A DNA stretch of 64,000 bases from Agrostemma githago (Eukaryota > Streptophyta > Magnoliopsida > Caryophyllales > Caryophyllaceae): contig OY288250.1 of assembly GCA_958450325.1 (NCBI GenBank), positions 47,838,683-47,902,682 on the forward strand, in the 5' to 3' direction. Numbering within the stretch: the first letter of the stretch is position 1; each line of letters opens with the position of its first letter. Positions 56,151-64,000 of this stretch are shown here, piece after piece. A model generated the notes under the pieces. The model saw only the letters and a program-made list of their open reading frames with translations, did no database searches and was not told where the DNA came from. The translations under genes were made by a program, and so were the position numbers.

Positions 56151-56388
56151 CACCATTCCCACTTGCAGAAGAATACAAAATAAGAACAAAAGAATGGTTG
56201 GCCTGGGAATGCAATTGCAGGTCAAGAAGGAATCTTGCTGAGATGACCCGTTGTTTACATGTGATGGTGATGTGTGAGAAAAATGCCTCACTATCACTAA
56301 TTGATCATAGGCACTGGATTTTCTTAAAGGTAATGTACCTTGCTAAGATCCATTATTAGTATGCTTGTCGTTTTGATCATAACTCATA

Positions 56389-56479
56389 CTCCCTCCGTAT
56401 CTATATGTTCGTCCACTTTTAATATAATACTCCACCCATATATTAAACTTTGTGGACTAACATATAGATACGGAGGTAG
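56389..56479. mobile_element. Short Stowaway-like MITE 4
   Basis: A 91-bp element flanked by TA, with ends CTCCCTCCGTATCTATATGT and the complement ACATATAGATACGGAGG(T)AG. Probably an internally deleted MITE. Confidence 0.75.
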
Positions 56480-56792
56480 TATATTACTGTTTGTTGACTT
56501 CAGGCCAGGATATACTCGTACTTCCCTACTCTAGGACCCAAGTCTGTGACATTTCGGCCTTCTCAATTTCCAGTCGGGATTGAGTGGTGATTGGCTCAGC
56601 CGAAGTTAATTACCAGCCACTATACTGATAAATGTATGGCCGTGAATCGGGTGACGCTATGAAATGTAAGTCTTCGACTCTTATTATTTTTGAAATAATT
56701 AGAGATAGGTTGATAAATGTAGGAAATACTTCCATGTAGAGCCCCCAAGTTTTAAATACCTTTTTTCGAAAAATATAGTTTGTACCGCAGTC

Positions 56793-57135
56793 GTGGGCGG
56801 AGTATACAAAGATTTCCGTATACGTGGCGGCGGAGTTGAGACCAAGAAGTTACAGCCATACGAAAGGATGCTCCTTCATGCTTTGTTGTGTCAAGTGTGG
56901 TACTTGGGGGAGCGACTGGTTCGTCAGTGCCTATATGATGAGTTTCGAGTGTCGGTGGATTTTGTAAGGACCATGTTTCGGCCACCTATCGTGGCAGAGG
57001 CCCAAGAGGATCGAGACACTGAGGGTGGTGACGGATTGTTGGTGCAAGTGAATTACACTGAGCCTTTACCTCCTTATCCTTAAGAGCTGTCAGAGGTTGG
57101 GATGGAGTGGAGGGATCGAGTGTATCGGCGTTGTA
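56793..57135 (+). other. Unknown ORF, 5' part, cut by LTR G
   Basis: An open frame of 96 residues (MGGVYKDFRIRGGG ... YERMLLHALLCQVWYLGER, RTMFRPPIVAEAQED, NYTEPLPPYP) ends at TAA 57081-57083. The composition is protein-like and the WYLGERLVRQ text recalls plant mobile-domain or gag-like proteins, but the family is not certain. Past the stop, a frame with EVGMEWRDRVYRRCM continues up to the LTR insertion at 57136. Confidence 0.3.
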
Positions 57136-58801
57136 TGTTGTCGCAAACCTACATGAAAACAATATTTATAAGACTCAACAAACACGATACAATTAAATGC
57201 AATAGTGGCAAGTCGAGATCGATCCACGAGGACGAACGAGATGAAATTAATCGAATTACAAATTACTAACGAATGGGTTCTTTTAGGAGGGATTTTGATT
57301 GGAAACTATGCTAAAACAAGACTAAAGTGACAAAGATTAATCAATAGGAGAAAAACGTTATGGGGAGTCGGGGAATCAAAATACGGATACAAGAATCGGA
57401 GAGTTTAGAAAATAATGCACAATTGATAAGGAACGAGTTACCTTTCGGTTTCTCAATTCAACCTTACTCTAGTCCACTTTCATGACGAGAGAGCCAAGCC
57501 TCTATTCGAAATTACCCAAACCCCGGGTTTCCCCATATTGATTTGGATGAGCATGAGTCAATTAGGTCGACCTAACATAGTCAACACAAACACAACAATT
57601 CCAAGCTAGACATATCAATTTAATGGCAATGATTTCCATAACACCTCAATTCAAGCATCCAAATTCATCCTCCCCCAACCCCCTAACAAGGAATTTACTC
57701 ACTAATCATGGCTGAGATGACAAAAGCAATAACTATGGAGATTAAGCCAAAAGCATGCATAATGACAAAAACAAAGAAGATTAATTCTAACATAATATGG
57801 AGAAAGTAAAACCAAGGATTGAATCTACCTATCGAAACAAGAACAACACAAGAAAAATCAAAGGAAACGATGAACTATAGAGAAAACTATAGGGAAAACT
57901 ATCTAGAGAATAGAAGAGATGAAGAGAAAAGTACCAACAATGAAGAAAAACTCAAGAAGAAAGATGAAGATTGCATAAAAATAATAATCTTGAAGAAGAA
58001 ACTCAAGGATTTTGTCACTAACCCTTGAAAAACCCTTCTAAATCTCTACTTTGATCTAAAGTTCCTTAGTATTGATTAGTTTCTAAGAGAGAGTGTAGAA
58101 TTAAGCTTACAAAATGAGATCTATTCTAATGAGGCATATATAATGAGGTATACTAGTGGCAAAATTAAGTTAAATTTATATGTACTAAGTTTCTTAATGG
58201 GTCACTCAAGTCCAATTCTAATTTTTGCTCATAAGCTTAAATTTTGCTCTATGGATCTTCAAAGGGTGAAGCTTTGCCCTGCGGATTTCTGGAGTTCTCA
58301 TCACTTCACCGTCGGGCGAAACTTCGCCTAGTAGTTTCGCCCGATCAACTTTTCTTCTGAAATCTGAAATCTGGGACATCAATACCGTCGGGCGAAACTT
58401 CGCCCGATGGGTAAAAGTTTCACTTGGTCACTTTGCCCGATCGTTTAACTTAATGGAGATCTTCGGGGAGGCAAAAATGTCATCGGACAAATTTTTGCCT
58501 GATGGATCCTTTGTCCTCTTTCTTTTAGTTTCACTCTTCGTTCATCGTTTGGACTTTAGTTTCGTGACATGTCTTGGACGATATTCCACTCTCTCATGCT
58601 CTCGGAAACGGATTCCTATCAAAACAATAGAAAAACTACCCAAAAACACGTAAAATGCACAAGAGAGATACTAATGTGAGAAAGACTCAAATGAAGCGAT
58701 AACGCACAATATTCCCACAAAAATGAGAGGGAAACGAGTCTAAATAATGGATGGAAAAGTGAGCTAAATTTAGCACACAACAATCGGCTAATAATTATCA
58801 T
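57136..58801 (-). mobile_element. Probable solo LTR 'G'
   Basis: In plus orientation it starts TGTTGTCGCAAACC and ends about ATTATCA at 58801, like the ends of the A LTR. Near the left end CGAGATCGATCCACGAGGAC matches the Athila-type LTR string. The minus strand has a TATA candidate (TATATATGCC at about 58143-58134) and the palindrome cluster at 58311-58440. No TSD could be matched, so the ends are approximate. Confidence 0.5.
58134..58443 (-). promoter_or_regulatory. LTR G: TATA and GGGCGAA-TTCGCCC palindrome cluster
   Basis: TATA candidate on the minus strand at about 58143-58134. Upstream, GGGCGAAACTTCGCC at 58314 and CGGGCGAAACTTCGCCCG at 58389, with half units (TTTCGCCCGATC, CTTTGCCCGATCG) and a T-rich spacer (CAACTTTTCTTCTG) between. 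Confidence 0.6.
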
Positions 58802-58859
58802 AACTGTTTAATTCGTTTGCCTTCAATATGCTTGAAAACTCATGTTTTGGTGCTATTCC

Positions 58860-59290
58860 AGGTGTCTTCAGCTTGTCATTAGCGGTTGTGGCAGATTACA
58901 AACCACTTTCGGGCTTATGCATTCGGGAGGGCTCCTGCCCTGGCTCGCGATACAACTAAGTCTAGTCGGGTATAAATTCCAAAACTTTAGAGCATGCTAA
59001 TGATGATTTAACCTTTGCTTGAGCTTGTTTTTGTTTCTTTCTTTGTATGATACTCCTGATATGGTGGCTCAGCTGGTGGTCGGGTCGCCGCTCTTGAGAA
59101 GATTGAGATGAAGTTGACTATGATTGTGAGCTCTCAGGACCGGGAGATTTCTCAGCTTAAGGCTATATGTTGGAGGAGTCCCAGCCTGATTCTTCAATTC
59201 AAGACATACGGAGACTCAGTGTGAGCCGGAGGCGGTTGAGGCAAAGACGAGCTCTCATAAGGAGGTTGAGCTGACAGAAGGGGTCCGGCA
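58860..59290 (+). other. Exon-like segments right of LTR G
   Basis: Two open segments with splice-like borders: TGTCATTAG|CGGTTGTGGC opens WQITNHFRAYAFGRAPAL to a donor-like CGG|GTATAA at about 58967; GTGGCTCAG opens at about 59070 a frame with VAALEKIEMKLTMIVSSQDR, which is coiled-coil-like. They may continue the ORF at 56793-57135 across LTR G. No family recognised. Confidence 0.25.
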
Positions 59291-60224
59291 TACTAATGAG
59301 AGTGATTTATATCAGGTACTTTAGTGTCTTGTTGACTCAATTTAACTTGATTTGCATGCATGAATCTAGTTAGTGAATTGTGGATTTTTGTGGGTTTTGT
59401 AAGTCATGTATTATTGTGGACATGACATAGGTCCACCCCGACGCGGCCACGCGCGGGTTTGGGGAGGCGAATGAATCTCCATATGAGATGGTCAAATTGA
59501 AATTTAAATCGAAGTAGGAGTCGCCACCGAATTTTGTGGTTATTCGGAACCGTTCGAGCCCACTCTATGTCGTAGTGGGCCGTATACAAAATACGGCCCA
59601 TTTCCGATGTCAGAGTTTATTGGGCTCGTCTCTTTGCATATCGATACCGATGCCGACTGGGCGGTTAATCGTATATTGAATGACTCTCGTTGCCAATGGA
59701 TTCGGACATCCGGAAACCATGGTTCTGAGTAAGGGGTGAGGGTACGTGTTGGGAAGTTCACTAAGAACACCCAACCCCGCCCGCACTTAGCGGCCTTTAC
59801 TAGGATATCGTTCGTTTTTGGTGTACACGGGTTAGTTCGACGGTTGAATGATATGCAAACATTATTTTCCCTAGACATGTGAGAGAAAAATAAAATGGGT
59901 TGCTAAGTCGTTTAATGCATATTAAACTAATAACGTCAAAGTTATTTTAGCATGTGAGTTCGTTTTAGTCTAATAAAACGATAAAAACAAATAAAAAGCT
60001 ACAAACACGAGAAAACGAGTTAGTAACGATGAATAAATTGAATAAAAGACATAAATAAATAAGATGCATGATTTTGGAAAATATTTATGGCACGTGATTG
60101 ATTAACACGTGTTGATCGAGGTCGAAAAAAGAATTTATTGAAATATGTCGCGAAGGTCGCATTTTAATATAATGTTCGAGAAGAATTAAAAATAGACAAC
60201 GAAGAAAACAAAAAAGGGAGGCCG

Positions 60225-60300
60225 TGAACCGGCTGCCGCGCGGGTCGCCTGACCGGCGCGCGACCCGCGTGGTAGCCTGTCGGATTTTTTTTATTTGTCG
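60225..60300. repeat. Distal palindrome in solo LTR E
   Basis: GCGGGTCG (60240-60247) and CGACCCGC (60261-60268) form an inverted repeat around GACCGGCGCG, followed by CCTGTCGGATTTTTTTTA. It occupies the place of the CACTCGATCGAGTG cluster in B and C. Confidence 0.6.
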
Positions 60301-61098
60301 AAAAGTCGTTAATTTTTATAAATCGCGTACAAATATAGATTAATTTATGCCCGATTCATATTTTCGATATTCGTTGTATTCGATATTTGATTATGAAATC
60401 AATATCAAATAGTTAGAATGTTTTTAGAAAAAGTTAAAAAAAGTTAGTTTTTGAACGAAAAGGTGAAAAAAAGAATTTTGAACGAAAAAAGATGTTGAAT
60501 TCTCCCCGCATATAAAATCAACGAATTTTGTAAATAAAAAGGTTAATGATTTCATTAGTATTAACGAGAATAAAATTAATTTAGTTCTTGTAAATACGAT
60601 ACACGATTAGAGAATCGATATCATATTTTCAGAACATTGTAAAAAAGTTTTGTTATCGAAAATAAATAAAAAATATGATGAATGACCCGTAATAAATATG
60701 AGACGACCGACGACCCGTAAAAAATAAAAAAAAAACGGACGAAAAAAAGGTGAAAAAAAGGTGAGATAGGGAAAGAGAAAGGAAAAGAGTCGGGTTTGAT
60801 TTACACCCTCAACCTACATGCTTTGTGTTCTCGGAATAAGGCTCGTCGGACGGTAGCTTAGGTTCGGGAGCGTCGAGATGATGTGGATGAGTTAAGGTGT
60901 TGGTTTTTGGAGTGTTTTGATGTGTGTGTGTAGGCGTGGGTTCGGCCGGTTTGGACGGGATTGGTTTCGTCGGATTTTTGGAACTATTTCGGGATTACGT
61001 CGGGATTTTGGACGTCGTTTTTGGCTGCTGAAAATTTGTGATTTTTCCAGTATTTTTCTGTCTTAAAAACCTTATATTTTGTGTTGGACGGGATGTCC

Positions 61099-61265
61099 TA
61101 TTTATAGGAATCGAGGTGGCCTTGCTTGTGTGACAAGAAACACCGGTTTGGATAGGAAATACGAGAGTTCGTAAGGGAATAAACTTCTCGTTCCTTAGTG
61201 GGAAAGCCAAAAACTCGGCTGGTGGGGGAGGTATCTCGGCTGTTTCAGCCGAGTATCTGAGCTCG
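61099..61265 (-). promoter_or_regulatory. LTR E: TATA and CTCGGCTG palindrome
   Basis: CTATAAATAGG on the minus strand at 61106-61099. Upstream lie ACTCGGCTGG (61212), the inverted repeat CTCGGCTGTTTCAGCCGAG (61235-61253) and a degraded GAGCTCGGG. Confidence 0.6.
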
Positions 61266-61864
61266 GGTGATACTTTGTTTCGGTTTCCGGATAGAATTCC
61301 TACTTGAGATCGAATTCTATCCTTAAACGGATTTGTTTAATATTATTGAAGGCTGATTTTTGTAGTGATTGAGTCCGAATTGGACGTGTAATGACACGGC
61401 CAGATCGTGTGACTCGGGAAAAATATCTTTGACCGGGTTTGACTTGGTCGCTAAAAGACGGTTTTACCCCCGGTGTCAGAATCGACCCAAATTAGTCTCA
61501 TTTGACTCGAAACGATCCACTGGGCCTGGATTTGAGATCCGTTCTGTGAGATTTGTACTCCTTAATAAGCCTAAACCAAATGTCCATGATTTCGAGCCCA
61601 TATCCGAGTCCATTAAAGCACGTTTGCGTCCTATCATCATCGGGTGTTTGGCGGGACCTACTATAGACACCTGGCGGTCAAAATATGGGTGTCTACAATT
61701 ATCAAATGTTTTCAAGGTTGGGACGAAGCCTTGAGTCGTCAAGAGATCACAAGCTACATTTGGAAACTCAAGAGAAGGTCCCGAGAGTTGAAGGCCATAT
61801 ATGTTTGCGATTGATGAAACCGAGAGCCAACATGTACGTTATAAGTCGAAGGCACCTAATTATT

Positions 61865-61872
61865 TCTCTCTC

Positions 61873-61953
<81 letters not shown>
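61865..61953. repeat. (CT)n microsatellite
   Basis: About 44 CT units with one G interruption near 61881. The Leu/Ser and Arg/Glu repeat frames it produces are not genes. Confidence 0.95.
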
Positions 61954-61956
<3 letters not shown>

Positions 61957-64000
61957 CAACTTTAATTTACCCTTGAGTTTTCGACACTATTCCTAAAATA
62001 AAATAATCTTCAAAATTATACACAATCTATAAGATAGTACTATCATGTGGGATCTTGTTTGATTCATTTTGATAAGTAAAATAAGAATATCAAAAAATTA
62101 TAATTTTTACTAATACGTAGTGAATGATATTAACGATTTAAAATACGTCTCGGCTAATGTACATAAAGAAATGGGTAAATTGGAGGTGAATGGAGGGAGT
62201 AATAAATAAGAAGGCAAATAGCAAAGGCGACAAAAGCTGAAGAGAGAGAGGAAGCAGAACTTGGAATCAGACCGAGACTGCAGCCTGTGTCCTCTGCCAA
62301 GCCGCAGCCTACGGTCCAGTACAGGGCCAGATTATCGGAGCTCATTATTTTAACCTAATATTTTCAAAGAACATAGGTGTACATAGCAATTTTCTAAGTA
62401 GAACAAGAGAGAATCTTGGGGAGGCATTTTAAATTTTAATCTTCTAAATTAATTGTTTTGGGTTAATTGTGATTATGGAAGGCTAATCTTTCCCCTTTCT
62501 TGGTGTAATCTCCATAAAGTTCCCATCTAAACCCTTGTACTCTTCTCTGCTCTCTAATCTATCTATTTCAACTTTTATATGCTTATTGTCTTTAGTTTTC
62601 ATTTAGTTTGTTGTGGTTTGATCATCTCCTCTTAATAATTGAGAATTTAATGCTTTAGTTAATCTTGATTGTTTTAGGCAAATTTCATCTCTTTGTGGAC
62701 TTGGTTTGTTGGAAAATTGAGATGATTAGGAAGTTGATTGTTAGCTTAAGTGTGGTGAGTTATCTATATATTATATTAAAACTCAAACAAAATATTCTTC
62801 ATCCATCATTTGCCTAATACTACCTCCTAATCAATCCACATGGGCTAATCTGATTGGACCATAAAACCACCAACTATTTTTTTTAAAAAAAAACTGAGTA
62901 TATGTAATACTCCAACTTTTGTGTTTCCTATTGCATGTCTTTCCTTTTTGACAATTTTTTTTATCATCCATAACTTTTGAATTTGTGCTCGAAAATTGGT
63001 AATTTTTTTTTATCAAATTAAAGATATATTAAAGATGTTGAATTTTTAAAAAAAATATCGTTTTCCAAACTTCGAGTAGGGATGAATTATTAATATTTGA
63101 AAACTTTTCGGACAACAAACTTTGACTTACCGTAACTCGCGGTTATGAATTCAGAAATCAATGTTTCTTTTTTATGTCAAACTGAAGATCTCATAGATAC
63201 GATCGATTCGAAAAAAGAATTATCAATTTCCAACCTCGTATCCAAAATTATGCATCATCAAAGGTTTTAGTCAAAGAGTAGAGTTATATCATAGAAAACC
63301 CAATAGTTGGAGAGTATCGCATAGAAAATCGCTAAAAAAACAAAGAATATCAGTATCTTACTCTAAACCCCTTCAGGTCTCATTTCATTTAATCTTCCTT
63401 CACTGTAATTATTTTTTAACCAGCAATAGTGGACTCAATATTAATTAGAGAGCATGAACCTCAATATACCACACAAGTGCGCAACTGAAGAAATCGCCAG
63501 AAACAGTACAATGTACATGACAAGGTGATCGTCATCACATCTACAGCTAAAAGTCCCAAATTACGAAGGTAATAAGGTATTACAACATTATAAGGTCCCT
63601 TCATATAATAATAATGTGCATGTCTTATTAACAAAAATAATAATACATTAATAAATGAGAAGAAAAAAGACCATCAAATCTAACCAATTAATCATGGTAG
63701 AAAAGAATGATGAAAATTGGAAGGTAATAAAAAAGATCATGACCCAACAACGTCAGACTCTATGTCCCTATCTATAAAATATTAACTAAAAAAATGTTTT
63801 TACAAGCGCAGCCATAAAAAGACAATTTAGGAAAATATGCTAGAGGATTAGGGATTGCGGTAAACACACCAGTTAATTAAAAGGAGAAGAAAAATCTAAG
63901 AGAAAGGCAAGTGAACAATTGCTTATATTATAGGAACAAAACTAATAACACACCCAAAATGCATTACGAGTTTGAAGTGGTACTTAAAACCATAACAATA
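61954..64000. other. AT-rich intergenic sequence
   Basis: No coding domain, RNA gene or complete mobile element is seen. AATGGAGGGAGTAATAAA near 62191 resembles a MITE end, but no partner end was found. The rest is ordinary AT-rich plant sequence; promoter or intron content cannot be excluded. Confidence 0.4.

Larger units (their letters stand above)
59415..61697 (-). mobile_element. Solo LTR 'E' with 5-bp TSD
   Basis: A 2283-bp LTR starting TGTGGACATGACATAGGTCC and ending GGGTGTCTACA, flanked on both sides by ATTAT (59410-59414 and 61698-61702). It is related to the B and C LTRs along most of its length (GAATGACTCTCG, GGTTCTGAGTAAGGGGTGAG, ACACCCTCAACCTACATGC, CCGGTGTCAGAATCGACCC). TATA on the minus strand at 61106-61099. 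No internal region remains, so it arose by LTR-LTR recombination. The palindromes are of a different sequence from those of B and C. Confidence 0.92.

Noticed and set aside
57127..58810. 5-bp TSD for LTR G
   Set aside because: No matching pentamers were found at any plausible TG...CA pair; the ends remain approximate.
61685..61996. Ser/Leu-repeat and Arg/Glu-repeat open frames
   Set aside because: They are readings of the (CT)n microsatellite.

Overview
The window is plant nuclear DNA, almost certainly from an angiosperm. It holds an L1-type LINE, Ty3/gypsy (Athila-like, chromovirus-like), Ty1/copia and Cassandra-type LTR elements, a Mutator-like transposon, Stowaway- and Tourist-like MITEs, and spliceosomal intron signals. 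I see no bacterial, organellar or intact host gene. The style of the repeats (long LTRs with clusters of CACTCGATCGAGTG) reminds me of Caryophyllales, but that is only an impression.

Layout. 1-3.2 kb: two broken minus-strand genes. One is a gypsy-type gag-like protein (Transposase_28-like) with a short intron. The other is an unknown acidic protein. A structurally complete LINE (3201-7980, overlapping intact ORF1 and ORF2, poly(A), exact target-site duplication) sits just upstream of the second gene's TATA box. 8-9.7 kb: an LTR-like remnant, then AT-rich repeats holding a MITE. 9.7-19.1 kb: a large region bounded by diverged inverted repeats. It carries gene fragments, a tandem array and a nested Mutator-like element (11107-15774) with terminal inverted repeats of about 555 bp, a perfect 9-bp TSD and a decayed transposase. 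19.1-22.2 kb: a degraded Athila-like 3' end with a 795-bp tandem duplication joined at poly-G tracts. 22.2-28.0 kb: a decayed chromovirus-like element (long LTR with tandem repeats, then pol). 28.0-28.9 kb: a Cassandra TRIM with 5S-rRNA-like LTRs.

28.9-52.4 kb is a three-level nest, all on the minus strand. LTR 'C' (28865-31696 and 52322-52427) was entered by Athila-like element 'A' (31697-52316, TSD TAATT, gag-protease only). The 5' LTR of A was in turn entered by 'B' (41462-52301, TSD AAACC, about 2.8-kb LTRs, no recognisable coding capacity, LARD-like). LTR divergence by eye agrees with the order: B well under 1%, A about 1.5%.

52.4-61.7 kb: a decayed second LINE, an LTR fragment, a copia gag remnant, a MITE, an unknown ORF pair split by a probable solo LTR ('G'), and solo LTR 'E' (59415-61697, TSD ATTAT, related to B and C). 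61.7-64 kb: a (CT)n microsatellite and AT-rich sequence without a recognisable gene.

The most interesting signal is common to several otherwise different LTRs. A cluster of short palindromes lies just upstream of a minus-strand TATA box, often split by a spacer with CTG/CAG and a T-run. The palindrome differs between families: CACTCGATCGAGTG, TCCCGATCGGGA, GAACCGATCGGTTC, GGGCGAA-TTCGCCC, CTCGGCTG-CAGCCGAG. B, C and E carry a second cluster 0.8-1.6 kb downstream. This looks like an exchangeable promoter/leader module; I do not know of a published description.
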